From DASRAP01 sp964503275 (lineage in GTDB: Bacteria > Gemmatimonadota > Gemmatimonadetes > Gemmatimonadales > Gemmatimonadaceae): a stretch of 64,000 bases of DNA. Each line of letters begins with the position of its first letter. Position 1 is the first letter of the stretch. The notes under the pieces were generated by a model. That model did not search any database, was not told the DNA's origin, and saw only the letters and a program-made list of their open reading frames with translations. The stretch covers positions 1-64,000 of the forward strand of contig CAZCZO010000008.1 in assembly GCA_964503275.1 (NCBI GenBank). Direction: 5' to 3'. The position numbers and the translations under genes are program-made. This document shows, piece after piece, positions 7,836 to 16,128 of this stretch.

Positions 7836-9623
7836 ATGCGCCTCCTCCCCGTTCCTGTCATCGCGCTGCTGGGCCTCATGGCCGCGGCGCCCGCGTTGCG
7901 CGCCCAGGCCGCGACGCTGCCCCCCATCACCGTCGCCTCGCGCGTCGGCGGCGACCCCGCGCGATCACTGCAGGTGATCGACCGTGCCACCCTCGACCGC
8001 CTGCCCGGCACCAGCGTGCAGGCCGCACTCGCCTGGGCGCTGGGGAGTGACCTGCAGGGCCGCTCGACCGCCCAGGCGGACTTCGCCATGCGCGGCGGGT
8101 CGTACGAGCAGACGTTGATCCTCGTCGACGGCCAGCGCATGCGCGATCTGCAGACCGGTCACTTCGCGCTGGATCTCGCCGTGCCGTACGAGGCGATCGA
8201 GCGGATCGAGATCGTCCGCGGACCGGCGGCGGCGCAGTACGGGGCCGACGCCGTGGGTGGCGCCGTGAACATCGTGACGCGCACGTCGGGCCGTGCGCTG
8301 CGCGTCCGCGGCGGCGGGTTCGGCACGGCCGACCTCGGTGCCTCGTATGCCGTGACCCGCGGTGCCACGGCCGCGGCACTGCACGCCGAGCACCAGCGCA
8401 CCGACGGTCACCGAGCGGGCACGGACGCCGAACTCACCCAGGCGCGCGCATCGGTCCGGACGAGGATCGGCTCCCAGATGCTTCGCACCGATATCGGCGT
8501 GGGGGTCCGCGAGTTCGGGGCCAACACCTTCTACGGCCCCTTCGACTCGTTCGAGCGGACGCGGACGCTGACGGCGGGGGTCGTGCACGACGCGGCCCCG
8601 ACGCCCACGATCGCGACCCGGATCCGTGCGGGCTACCGCTACCACACCGACGACTTCATCCTGGACCGCAACAACGTCGCACGCTACCGCAACGACCATC
8701 GCTCGCACCAGAGCGAGCTGGAAGCCACGGTGCGGATCGCCGCGAGTGATGCGACCACCCTCGCGGTGGGCGCGGAGGGTCTGCTCGCCACCTTGAACTC
8801 GACGAACCTCGGCGAGCGCGATCAGCGGCGTGGGGCGCTGTTCAGCGAGCTGCGCCAGCGGTTCTCCAGCCGCATCGACGGGCACGCCGGGCTGCGGCTC
8901 GACGGTGGGTCCGACTTCGGGTCGCAGTGGGTGCCCAGTGCCGGGGTGACGGTCGCGATCGGCCAGGGGGCCACGGCCCGCGCGAACTATGCGGCGGGCT
9001 GGCGTCAGCCCACGTGGTTCGAGCGGTATTACAGCGACCCGGCGAATCTGGGGAACCCCGATCTGCGGCCCGAGCGCTTCGACAACGGCGAGCTCGGTCT
9101 CGCGCTGCGCAGTCGGAGTGGGTGGCACGGCGATGTGGCGGCGTTCCACCGTGAGGGACGTGACGCGCTGGACTGGGTGCGTCCCGCCGGTCAGACCCCG
9201 CCGGCCCGGTGGGTCGGCGCGAACCTCGGCACGGTGCGCACCACCGGGGTCGAGCTGCTGGGTGGCACGCCGTCGTTCGCCGGCGTCGACTGGCAGCTCC
9301 GTGCCAGCGCCCTCACCGCGTCCGCGTCGGCCGCGCCTGGCGTCGAGGGCAAGTACGCACTGCGTCCTCTGACGCAGACCGCGGGTCTCACGGCGCGCTG
9401 GTCGCCGTCGAGCCGCTGGTGGGCGCTGGTCGATGCGTCGCACGCCAAGCGCGTTCGCGAAGCGGCATACACCACCGTCGGGGCGCGCCTCGGCGTCGCG
9501 GTGGGCGCGGCCAATGTGTCGTTGGAACTGACGAATCTCGGGCGCGCGCAGGCCCTCGATGCCAGTGGCTTCCCGATGCCGGGGCCGATGGCGGTGCTCG
9601 GCGTGGTGTGGCGCGGGCGCTGA
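7836..9623 (+). CDS. TonB-dependent outer-membrane receptor, BtuB-like
   Basis: The 595-residue protein has a cleavable signal peptide ending near residue 23 (ALRAQA). A plug domain spans about 35-150, with RGGSYEQTLILVDGQRM and IERIEIVRGPAAAQYGADAVGGAVNIVT-type motifs. A 22-strand-type barrel follows, with NLGNPDLRPERFDNGELG near residue 400 and the terminal aromatic signature replaced by VLGVVWRGR. Plug spacing and overall length resemble BtuB (cobalamin) more than large siderophore receptors. No cobalamin riboswitch can fit in the 38-base upstream gap. The substrate is unknown. Confidence 0.88.
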   Translation: MRLLPVPVIALLGLMAAAPALRAQAATLPPITVASRVGGDPARSLQVIDRATLDRLPGTSVQAALAWALGSDLQGRSTAQADFAMRGGSYEQTLILVDGQRMRDLQTGHFALDLAVPYEAIERIEIVRGPAAAQYGADAVGGAVNIVTRTSGRALRVRGGGFGTADLGASYAVTRGATAAALHAEHQRTDGHRAGTDAELTQARASVRTRIGSQMLRTDIGVGVREFGANTFYGPFDSFERTRTLTAGVVHDAAPTPTIATRIRAGYRYHTDDFILDRNNVARYRNDHRSHQSELEATVRIAASDATTLAVGAEGLLATLNSTNLGERDQRRGALFSELRQRFSSRIDGHAGLRLDGGSDFGSQWVPSAGVTVAIGQGATARANYAAGWRQPTWFERYYSDPANLGNPDLRPERFDNGELGLALRSRSGWHGDVAAFHREGRDALDWVRPAGQTPPARWVGANLGTVRTTGVELLGGTPSFAGVDWQLRASALTASASAAPGVEGKYALRPLTQTAGLTARWSPSSRWWALVDASHAKRVREAAYTTVGARLGVAVGAANVSLELTNLGRAQALDASGFPMPGPMAVLGVVWRGR

Positions 9624-9630
9624 GACTGGA

Positions 9631-9649
9631 GCCCCGGCGGTCCCGGGGC
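9631..9649 (+). terminator. Short GC hairpin after the TonB-dependent receptor
   Basis: GCCCCGG (9631-9637) and CCGGGGC (9643-9649) form a 7-base-pair stem with a 5-base loop, eight bases after the receptor stop. There is no T-run. It probably ends the receptor transcript before the CBS-USP operon. Confidence 0.5.
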
Positions 9650-9688
9650 GATGATTGACAGGCACCCCAGACCCAAGGAGGCCTCCCG

Positions 9689-10255
9689 ATGACCAGCGCT
9701 GCTCCGCTCCGCGTCCACGAGATCATGACCGATGACGTGGTCGCCTTCAGTCCGCGTTTGACCTTGCGCGAAGCGATCGTGGAGCTCGCCGATCGGGGTC
9801 TGGGCGGTGCTCCCGTGGTCGAGAATGACCGGGTGGTCGGGGTGCTGTCGTCCAGCGACATCCTCGATTTCGTGGCGAGCCGCGTGTCGCTGTTCGACGA
9901 GGCCAGCGATGCCGACGCTGCCGACTGGGAGGACGACAGCGACGAGGACGGCGAGGTCTTCGATGAGGATGACGATGACGCCCCCTCGGAGTTCTACCTC
10001 TCCTCGCAGATGGATCTGGCGGACTTCCAGGATGAACTGGCCGGGATCGGTCGCGATCTCCTGGACCAGCACCGCATCGAGGAGATCATGACCAAGCGCC
10101 TGATCTCGATCGCTCCCGACGCGGAGGTGCATGAGGCCGCGTCGCTGTTGCTGTATGCCAGCGTGCACCGGCTGCTGGTGATCGAGGGGGACCGCCTGCA
10201 TGGCGTCGTGAGCGGCAGTGATATCGTGCGCGCGGTGGCGCAGCGGCGCATCTGA
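9689..10255 (+). CDS. CBS-domain pair protein with an acidic insert
   Basis: The 188-residue protein has two CBS motifs at about residues 7-60 (VHEIMTDDVVAF) and 128-186 (IEEIMTKRLISIAP). Paired CBS motifs form a Bateman module that senses adenine nucleotides. Between them is an insert of about 65 residues whose core, residues 70-97, is almost entirely Asp/Glu. There is a clear ribosome binding site, AAGGAGG, nine bases before the ATG. It is the first gene of a tight run with two universal stress proteins, two bases before the next start. A role in energy or hypoxia sensing is inferred from that pairing. Confidence 0.88.
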   Translation: MTSAAPLRVHEIMTDDVVAFSPRLTLREAIVELADRGLGGAPVVENDRVVGVLSSSDILDFVASRVSLFDEASDADAADWEDDSDEDGEVFDEDDDDAPSEFYLSSQMDLADFQDELAGIGRDLLDQHRIEEIMTKRLISIAPDAEVHEAASLLLYASVHRLLVIEGDRLHGVVSGSDIVRAVAQRRI

Positions 10256-10257
10256 CC

Positions 10258-11154
10258 ATGGACCGGTACCGCGCGATCCTCATCCCGCTCGACGGCTCGG
10301 CGTTCGCCGAGTCGGCGTTGCCGCTGGCCATCGGGCTCGCGGAGCAGGGTCGGGCGACGCTCCACGTGGTCCACGTCGCGGCGTCGGCGTTCGAAGTGAC
10401 CGCGATGCGGGAGTATCTGGATGCGGTGCGCGACCGATTCGCGCACCGCGTCCAGGCGGGGATCCGCACCGCGCTGCTCACCGGGACCACCGAGGATGCG
10501 ATCGCCGACCATGTGAGGGCACAGGCGGTGGACCTCGTGGTCCTCGCGACGCATGGGCGCGGCGGCGTCAGCCGGGCGTGGCTGGGCAGTGTGGCCGAGG
10601 CCTTGCTCGCCACGCTGCCCGTGCCGGTGCTCCTGCATCGTCCGGCGGCTGCGCCGACGGATGCGGCGATGGCTCCCGCGCTTCCGCGGTCGCTGTTCGT
10701 GCCCATCGATCGTTCCGAGGTCGCACCGGTGATCCTGTCGGCGGTCGCGACGCTGGCGGGCATCGTCGATGCCGAGGTCGTCCTGGCGATGGTGATCGCG
10801 CCGATGGATGTGCGCGCCGAGGTCGTGAGCCGCGTGCGCTTCACGAGTGATGAGCTGTCGGCCGCTGCGCATGATGAGGCGGCGCGCGCATACTTGGAGT
10901 CTGCGGCTGAGCCGTTGCGCGCCGCGGGACTGCGTGTGCGCGTGGCCGTGTTCCGGGATACGCACGCGGCCACGGGCATCCTGCAGGGGGCCGAGGCGCT
11001 GGGTTGCGACCTCATCGCGATGGCGACGCATGCGCGGCGCGGTTGGTCGCGGGTGGTGCTGGGCTCGATCACCGACAAGGTGGTGCGAGGGACCTCGAAG
11101 ACGATGCTGCTCACCCGGCCGGGCGATCCGGCCCTTGCACACGGAGACCGATGA
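10258..11154 (+). CDS. Universal stress protein with two tandem Usp domains
   Basis: This 298-residue protein consists of two Usp domains (about 1-140 and 148-295). The first has the ATP-binding motif THGRGG followed nine residues later by GS (WLGSVAEALL). The second has THARRG followed by LGSITDKVV, in which the usual second glycine is altered. Tandem Usp proteins bind ATP and act in survival under stress or low oxygen. It starts two bases after the CBS gene, and its own stop overlaps the next start as ATGA. Confidence 0.93.
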   Translation: MDRYRAILIPLDGSAFAESALPLAIGLAEQGRATLHVVHVAASAFEVTAMREYLDAVRDRFAHRVQAGIRTALLTGTTEDAIADHVRAQAVDLVVLATHGRGGVSRAWLGSVAEALLATLPVPVLLHRPAAAPTDAAMAPALPRSLFVPIDRSEVAPVILSAVATLAGIVDAEVVLAMVIAPMDVRAEVVSRVRFTSDELSAAAHDEAARAYLESAAEPLRAAGLRVRVAVFRDTHAATGILQGAEALGCDLIAMATHARRGWSRVVLGSITDKVVRGTSKTMLLTRPGDPALAHGDR

Positions 11155-12059
11155 CGATGACACAACATCTCCTTGTCCCACTGGATGGATCAGCCTTCGC
11201 GGAGTCGGCGTTGGCGATCGCAGGGACGGTGGCGCGCGGGTCGGACACCGTGATCCATCTCGTGCATGCACATCAGCCGCCGGTGGTCCTCGGGCCGTTG
11301 GCCGGGATGGCGGAGGATCCGCGCCCATCGTCGGACTTCGTGGAGCAGATGCAGGCGTACCTGGCGCGGGTCGCTGAGGGGCTCGCGCCGATCCCGACGC
11401 GCACCTACGTGCGCACCGGACCGGTCGGCGAGGTGGTCGCGGAGTATGCCGCGCGCGAAGCGATCGATCTGATCGTGGTCTCGACGCATGGACGCGGGGG
11501 GTTGGGTCGCGCGTGGTTGGGCAGTGGCACCGAGGCGATCATCGTCCACGCGCCGGTGCCGGTGCTGGTGCATCATCCCGTGGGCGAGGACGCCACCCCA
11601 GCGATCGCATCACCTGCGGAGGTGCTGGTGGCCGTGGACCGCTCGGAGTTCTCCGTGCAGATCCTGCCCGCGGCTGCGCAGTATGCGCGAGCGCTCGGCG
11701 CCGCGCTGGTCGTGGCGACGGTCGCCGAACCGATCCTCATCCATGCGCGCGTGATCGGGAACCCGGTGATCGATATCGATCGCGAGGGGACGGACGCACG
11801 CATCGCTGCGGCGGAGTCGTTCGTGAACGACGCGGCGGCGGATCTGCGGGCGCGTGGCGTGGCGGTGACCACGCGGGTGCTGGTCGACGAGCAGCCCGCG
11901 CGCGCGATCCTCGCCGAAGCCGAGCGGATGGGGGCCGCAGCGATCGCGATGACGACGCACGGGCGGCGCGCGGTGACGCGTCTGCTGTTCGGCTCGGTGA
12001 CCGACAAGGTGGTGCGGGCGACGCGCCGCGACGTGCTGGTCCTGCGCGGCGAACGCTAG
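11151..12059 (+). CDS. Second tandem-domain universal stress protein
   Basis: The 302-residue product is a paralogue of the preceding protein. Domain 1 has THGRGGLGRAWLGSG and domain 2 has THGRRAVTRLLFGSV, which again keeps the final GS but varies the glycine loop. The ATG at 11151 overlaps the upstream stop by four bases. Together with the CBS protein it forms a three-gene stress or nucleotide-sensing operon. The stop codon TAG is part of CTAG, which also supplies the stop codon of the convergent Ada-type gene. Confidence 0.93.
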   Translation: MTMTQHLLVPLDGSAFAESALAIAGTVARGSDTVIHLVHAHQPPVVLGPLAGMAEDPRPSSDFVEQMQAYLARVAEGLAPIPTRTYVRTGPVGEVVAEYAAREAIDLIVVSTHGRGGLGRAWLGSGTEAIIVHAPVPVLVHHPVGEDATPAIASPAEVLVAVDRSEFSVQILPAAAQYARALGAALVVATVAEPILIHARVIGNPVIDIDREGTDARIAAAESFVNDAAADLRARGVAVTTRVLVDEQPARAILAEAERMGAAAIAMTTHGRRAVTRLLFGSVTDKVVRATRRDVLVLRGER

Positions 12060-12892
12060 GCGTCCGTGACATCGCCGAGTTCCCAGGCGAGCAGCACCCA
12101 CTTGCGGGCGAGGCCGCCGGAGTAGCCGCCGATGCCGCCGTCGCTGCGCAGGACGCGGTGGCAGGGGATCAGCACGCTCACGGGGTTGTCGCCGACCGCG
12201 CTGCCGGCGGCCCGCACGGCGCGCGGGTTGCCGGCGGCGCGGGCCACATCGGCGTAGCGCACCAGCGCGCCTGCGGGGACCGCGAGCAGCGCGCGCCACA
12301 CGGCCAGTTGGAAGTTCGTGCCCTTGAGGTGCAGCGCGAGCGGCGCGCGCGCGGTGCGGAGCGGTCCCACGGCGCGCTCGGCGATGGGCGCGGTGTGGAC
12401 GGGGTCGTCGATGATGCGCGCTGCCGGCCATTGCGCGGCGAGCTGCGCCCGTCGCGCATCCAGTTCGCGGGCATCGTTGACGAAGGTCAGGTGGCAGATG
12501 CCGCGCTCGGTGGTGGCGATGAAGGCATCGCCGAGCGGGCCGGGATGCACGCCGGTGCGCAGGGTGAGGCCGGCGCCGAAGCGGCGGTGCGCGCCGGGTG
12601 TGACCGCGTCGGCGTGGACGATCACATCGTGCAATCGGCCGGGGCCGGAGAGGCCGGCGTCGAGGGCGGTGCTGAGCACGTCCTGGCCGTTGCGCAGCAT
12701 CGCCCGGGCGCGGGCGGCGACCTGTGCCTGGCGATACCGCGTGGGGGAGATCCCCGCCCAGCGGGTGAAGAAGCGCCGGAAGTGGTCCGGGCTCATGCCC
12801 AGCGCAGCCGCGACCGTGTCAGGGTCGGCGTCGGGTGCGTTGAGGAGGTCGATCGCGGCGGCGGCGAGGTCCCACTCGGAGGGGTTCGTCAT
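12056..12892 (-). CDS. AraC-type HTH fused to methylated-DNA-protein cysteine methyltransferase, Ada-like
   Basis: This 278-residue protein has an AraC-type helix-turn-helix at about 20-100 (SPDHFRRFFTRWAGISPTRYR) and a C-terminal O6-alkylguanine transferase domain. The latter has the active-site IPCHRV motif near residues 243-248 and a conserved GGYSGG. The N-terminal metal-binding methylphosphotriester domain of E. coli Ada is absent. It transfers O6-alkyl groups from guanine to its own cysteine. Autoregulation is plausible but the usual sensing domain is missing. The start is supported by TAGCCT six bases upstream. Confidence 0.92.
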   Translation of the reverse strand: MTNPSEWDLAAAAIDLLNAPDADPDTVAAALGMSPDHFRRFFTRWAGISPTRYRQAQVAARARAMLRNGQDVLSTALDAGLSGPGRLHDVIVHADAVTPGAHRRFGAGLTLRTGVHPGPLGDAFIATTERGICHLTFVNDARELDARRAQLAAQWPAARIIDDPVHTAPIAERAVGPLRTARAPLALHLKGTNFQLAVWRALLAVPAGALVRYADVARAAGNPRAVRAAGSAVGDNPVSVLIPCHRVLRSDGGIGGYSGGLARKWVLLAWELGDVTDA

Positions 12893-12898
12893 GCTCGG

Positions 12899-12904
12899 AG
12901 GCTA
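12899..12904 (-). promoter_or_regulatory. TAGCCT -10-like element, leaderless start of the Ada-like gene
   Basis: Reading the minus strand, TAGCCT is followed by six bases (ccgagc) and then ATG. No Shine-Dalgarno sequence fits in that space, so the mRNA probably begins at or next to the start codon. Confidence 0.5.
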
Positions 12905-12967
12905 GCCGCACGACGCGGCGGGGGCCACCCGAAAACGGGGCGGGCGGGGTCAGGCCCGCGACGCGAC

Positions 12968-13195
12968 TCAGCGCACCGCGGCTTCCAATCGCTCCGCTAA
13001 CCACAGCTTGATGATCGACTGACGCGTCACGCCCACGCGGTTCGCCTCGCGGTCCAACGCGTCGACCATCCAGGCCGGAAAGTCGACATTGACGCGCCGA
13101 GCCGCGTGGTTGGGGCGCGAGGCACGCGACAGGTCGAGCGCCTCCCTCAGGTCGTCGCCACGGTCGAACGCGCGCTCAAAGGACTTGGCCTTCAT
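12968..13195 (-). CDS. brnA: BrnA-type antitoxin
   Basis: The 75-residue protein ends in a ribbon-helix-helix segment, VNVDFPAWMVDALDREANRVG followed by VTRQSIIKLWLAERL, typical of BrnA/CopG antitoxins. The N-terminal part is charged. It overlaps the end of the toxin gene by 20 bases and follows it, which is the toxin-first order known for BrnTA. It should bind and neutralise BrnT and repress the shared promoter. Confidence 0.88.
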   Translation of the reverse strand: MKAKSFERAFDRGDDLREALDLSRASRPNHAARRVNVDFPAWMVDALDREANRVGVTRQSIIKLWLAERLEAAVR

Positions 13196-13448
13196 ACCAC
13201 TGCACCTCCTCGCGCCGTGCCCGGCGCACCGAAATGATCCGGACCACCCCGTCGCGGACGGTGATGACTGCTGCCCAGTGCTTTGACTCGAGACGGCCGA
13301 TCACAAGGCGCCGAGGCTCGTCGCTGGTCCGTGCCGGGATCTCCAGCACATCAGGGTCGAGCCAAAGCGCCTGCGCGTCGGCGAAGTCGATCCCATGCTT
13401 GGTCCGGTTGGCCGCGCTCTTTCGCGGGTCGAACTCAAAGCTCCACAT
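13176..13448 (-). CDS. brnT: BrnT-type ribonuclease toxin
   Basis: The 90-residue protein matches the BrnT pattern: FEFDPRKSAANRTKHGIDF at the N-terminus, a central RLVIGRLESKHWAAVITVRDG strand region and the ending IISVRRARREEVQWYE. BrnT is a RelE-fold RNase that inhibits growth when unopposed. The gene precedes its antitoxin. The -10 element lies so close to the ATG that the mRNA should be leaderless or nearly so. The upstream DNA is markedly AT-rich relative to the neighbourhood, which may reflect transfer or simply an operator. Confidence 0.9.
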   Translation of the reverse strand: MWSFEFDPRKSAANRTKHGIDFADAQALWLDPDVLEIPARTSDEPRRLVIGRLESKHWAAVITVRDGVVRIISVRRARREEVQWYEGQVL

Positions 13449-13456
13449 ATTCTGAA

Positions 13457-13485
13457 ATTATACTATTTCCGAACAACTTGATAGT
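13457..13485 (-). promoter_or_regulatory. brnTA promoter and probable operator
   Basis: On the minus strand a perfect TATAAT occupies 13462-13457, eight bases before the brnT ATG; TAATTT at 13460-13455 would give the usual six. Inverted arms ACTAT (13462-13466) and ATAGT (13481-13485, plus-strand reading) flank the region just upstream. BrnA is known to repress its own promoter, so this dyad is a candidate operator. The -35 region is not clear. Confidence 0.55.
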
Positions 13486-13508
13486 CCCGAATGGACCCGC
13501 CCCCCTCC

Positions 13509-14255
13509 TCACTCCACTAAGTGCCGCAGCATCCGAGCCGGATCCAGCAAGAACTCTCGGGTCACCTGGTAGTGCGCGGTGTCCTCGTACCGCACAGGGT
13601 GAGGTGCGCCGTCGTCGAAAGACAACAACGTCGCCCCTGGCAGCGCGAGCAGGATCGGCGAGTGTGTGGCGATCACGAACTGCACCGCTCGACCCGCGGC
13701 CAGCTGGTGCAGCAGGGTCAGCAGGGCCAGCTGTCGCTGCGGCGAGAGGGCGGCCTCTGGCTCGTCGAGCAAGACCAGTCCGTCGGTGAAGCGCTCCTGC
13801 ATCACGGCGAGGAAGGCTTCGCCGTGTGAGCGTTCACGCAGCGGGGCATCGCCGTAGCCGCGAAAGGTGCTGCCCATGTCCTCGAGGAAACGCCCGAACT
13901 CGTGGAAGGTCTCCGCGCGCAGATAGAAGCCATCGGTCACACGCTGTCGCCAGGCCAGTCGCAGTGCGCGGCCCAAGGCGTGTCCATCGCCGTCGTCGTC
14001 GCTGCGATGCTGCCGCGTGCCACCGCGCGCAGCGAAGCCGGTCTTCCAGGCGATGGCTTCGAGCAACGTGGACTTGCCGCTGCCGTTCTCGCCGACGAAG
14101 AAGGTGACCGGGGTGGTGAACTGCAGCGTGAGCCCCTGCGCCACGCAGGGGAGCGTGAAAGGGAATTGTCCTGGCTCGACGAACGATTCGTCCAGCCGAA
14201 GGTCCGTCAGGAATGGGCTGCCCGGCGTCGTGTGGCGCGCGCCGCGCGTCGGCAT
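13509..14255 (-). CDS. RecF/ABC-like AAA family ATPase
   Basis: This 248-residue protein has a Walker A motif GENGSGKST near residue 53, an ABC-like signature region, Walker B LVLLDEPEAALSP near 166 and an H-loop ATHSPILLALPGA near 200. It belongs to the small stand-alone AAA_21/AAA_15-type ATPases that resemble the head domain of RecF or SMC without a coiled coil. The family has no settled function; some members accompany defence or toxin genes. It starts one base after the NAD synthetase stop codon, so the two are co-transcribed. A link to NAD metabolism is speculative. Confidence 0.85.
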   Translation of the reverse strand: MPTRGARHTTPGSPFLTDLRLDESFVEPGQFPFTLPCVAQGLTLQFTTPVTFFVGENGSGKSTLLEAIAWKTGFAARGGTRQHRSDDDGDGHALGRALRLAWRQRVTDGFYLRAETFHEFGRFLEDMGSTFRGYGDAPLRERSHGEAFLAVMQERFTDGLVLLDEPEAALSPQRQLALLTLLHQLAAGRAVQFVIATHSPILLALPGATLLSFDDGAPHPVRYEDTAHYQVTREFLLDPARMLRHLVE

Positions 14256-14256
14256 G

Positions 14257-16122
14257 TCAGTAGTCGACCGGCCGCAGGTAGCTCTCGCCGATGGCCGTGC
14301 CGCTGAGCATGGCCACCGTGGGTAGGCGCCGCTTCCAGTGCGTGCCGTCGAGGCGCCGCCGCACCAGCTCCACCTCGCGCTGGTCGAAGCCCCGCGCGGG
14401 CAGGTCGGACGCACGCCACCCGTTGAGCAACCAGTTGAGGATGTTGTCAGCGGTCGCGTAGCTCACCCCAAAGTCGCCCTCGTCGGTCTGGCCTTCAACG
14501 AGATCCGCGCTGGGCGGCTTTTCAATGACCTCACGGGGCAGTTGCAAGTGCCGCGCGAGCGCCCACACCTGTGTCTTGTACAGGTCGCCGATGGGGTTCA
14601 CCGGTGGCGAATCGTCGGCATGCCAGGTGAAGTAGCCCAGCAACCGCTCGCTCTTGTTGCCGGTGCCCACGGGCAGGGCGCGCAGCTTGGCGCTGAGGTC
14701 GAACAGCGCGATCATGCGCGTGCGGGCCATGATGTTGCCACGCCGCGCGGCGTCGGCGTCGGGCTCGTGCTCGAGGTAGCCGTCCACTGCGCCGGTGATC
14801 GGCATGAGCCGCGTGTGGATGCCGAGGGCCTGCGCGACCAGCTCGGCATGCGCCTTCGAGTCGGGATGGCTGGTGCGGTACGGCATCATGATGCCGTGCA
14901 CGTGCTCGGGGCCCAGCGCACGTGCGCAGAGCGCGGCGACGACGGCCGAGTCGATACCGCCGGAGAGACCGAGCACGGCGTCGGTGAAGCCGCGGCGCGC
15001 GAACTCGTCGCGCAGGAAGCCGACGAGCCAGGACGCGACGAGTGCGGGGTCGATGTCGAGGGTCGGCGGGGCGCTGCGGCCTTCGTTCGCGCCGGTGATC
15101 TCGGGGAGGACCGGGGGTCTCGTGTGCCCCGACGCAGCGGTCGCGCTGGCCGGTGCCGCGCTGGTCGCCGTCGTGGCGCGTGCGCCGCGCGGCTCGTCGA
15201 AGCGTACCGGCGCCGCCCGCCGCCCCTCGTGCACCCGCTGTAGCTCCTCGAGCAGATGCGGCAGATGCGCACGCAGGTCCGCCAGCAGCGACTGGTCCGC
15301 GCGTGCTCGGCCGATGTCGCCGAGGTCCAACTCCACGCGCAGCAGCGCCTCCTGCAGCGCGGGCGCGCGCGCCCGCAGGTCGCCGGCGGGCCCACTGACC
15401 AGCGAGCCGCCCTGGAACAGCTTGCCACCCTCGCTGCCGGTGAGGTTGGCCAGGGACACGAACACGCCCTGCTCCTCAGCGATGTCGCGGATGAGCCGCT
15501 CCCAGCGCGCCAGGGATGCGGGTCCGGCGGGCCCATCGACCCGAGGCGCGGTGCCGCGGGCGGGGGCCGCCGCGCAGACGAAGATCACCTGTGCGCCGTC
15601 GAGCGCGGCGATGGTGCCGGTGAGCGAATGCCAGGCGTCCTCGCAGACCAGCAGGGCTGCGCGCCCCCAGGGCGTGTCGAAGGCGCTGAGGTCGAGGCCC
15701 GGCTCCACGAAGCGGTGTTCGTCGAAGAGCCCATAGGTCGGCAGGAAGAGCTTGCGGTGCACGTGATGCACGACGGGCCCACCGACGGCACCTAGGGTGA
15801 GGTAGGCGGCGCTGTTGTACAGCGTGTGCTCGAAGCGCTCGTAGAAGCCGGTGACGAGGTCGAGGGTGCTGCCCTGCGGAGCAGCAGCCCGCCAAGCCGC
15901 ATCGAGGTCGGTGGCAAGCTGACCCGCACTCACGGCGACCTCTTCCACGCCGCCCTCAAGGAAGTATCCGCTGAGGGCCGTCTCGGGCAGCTGCAGCACG
16001 GTGGGGCGTGGCGTCGCGCTCGCGACCTGCGCGAACAGCGCCTGCAGCCGCGCGAGGGTGCCGACGTAGTCGCCTTTGCGGGGCTGGTACTGGGCGACGG
16101 CGAGGTGGAGGGGGGCGGGCAT
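14257..16122 (-). CDS. nadE: Glutamine-dependent NAD(+) synthetase
   Basis: The 621-residue enzyme has an N-terminal nitrilase-type glutaminase domain (about 1-290). Its triad is visible as Glu in LPETALSG, Lys in HRKLFLPTYG and Cys in LLVCEDAWH. A C-terminal synthetase domain (about 340-621) has the P-loop GLSGGIDSAVV. It makes NAD from deamido-NAD, ATP and glutamine. A low-complexity Ala/Thr-rich linker joins the domains. An in-frame GTG directly precedes the ATG. The ATG at 16120-16122 is preferred because TAGCTT stands exactly six bases before it. Confidence 0.95.
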   Translation of the reverse strand: MPAPLHLAVAQYQPRKGDYVGTLARLQALFAQVASATPRPTVLQLPETALSGYFLEGGVEEVAVSAGQLATDLDAAWRAAAPQGSTLDLVTGFYERFEHTLYNSAAYLTLGAVGGPVVHHVHRKLFLPTYGLFDEHRFVEPGLDLSAFDTPWGRAALLVCEDAWHSLTGTIAALDGAQVIFVCAAAPARGTAPRVDGPAGPASLARWERLIRDIAEEQGVFVSLANLTGSEGGKLFQGGSLVSGPAGDLRARAPALQEALLRVELDLGDIGRARADQSLLADLRAHLPHLLEELQRVHEGRRAAPVRFDEPRGARATTATSAAPASATAASGHTRPPVLPEITGANEGRSAPPTLDIDPALVASWLVGFLRDEFARRGFTDAVLGLSGGIDSAVVAALCARALGPEHVHGIMMPYRTSHPDSKAHAELVAQALGIHTRLMPITGAVDGYLEHEPDADAARRGNIMARTRMIALFDLSAKLRALPVGTGNKSERLLGYFTWHADDSPPVNPIGDLYKTQVWALARHLQLPREVIEKPPSADLVEGQTDEGDFGVSYATADNILNWLLNGWRASDLPARGFDQREVELVRRRLDGTHWKRRLPTVAMLSGTAIGESYLRPVDY

Positions 16123-16128
16123 CACTGA

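Noticed and set aside
11513..13000. Plus-strand frame of 495 codons across the second Usp gene and the Ada-like gene
   Set aside because: It crosses two well-supported genes and has shadow composition.
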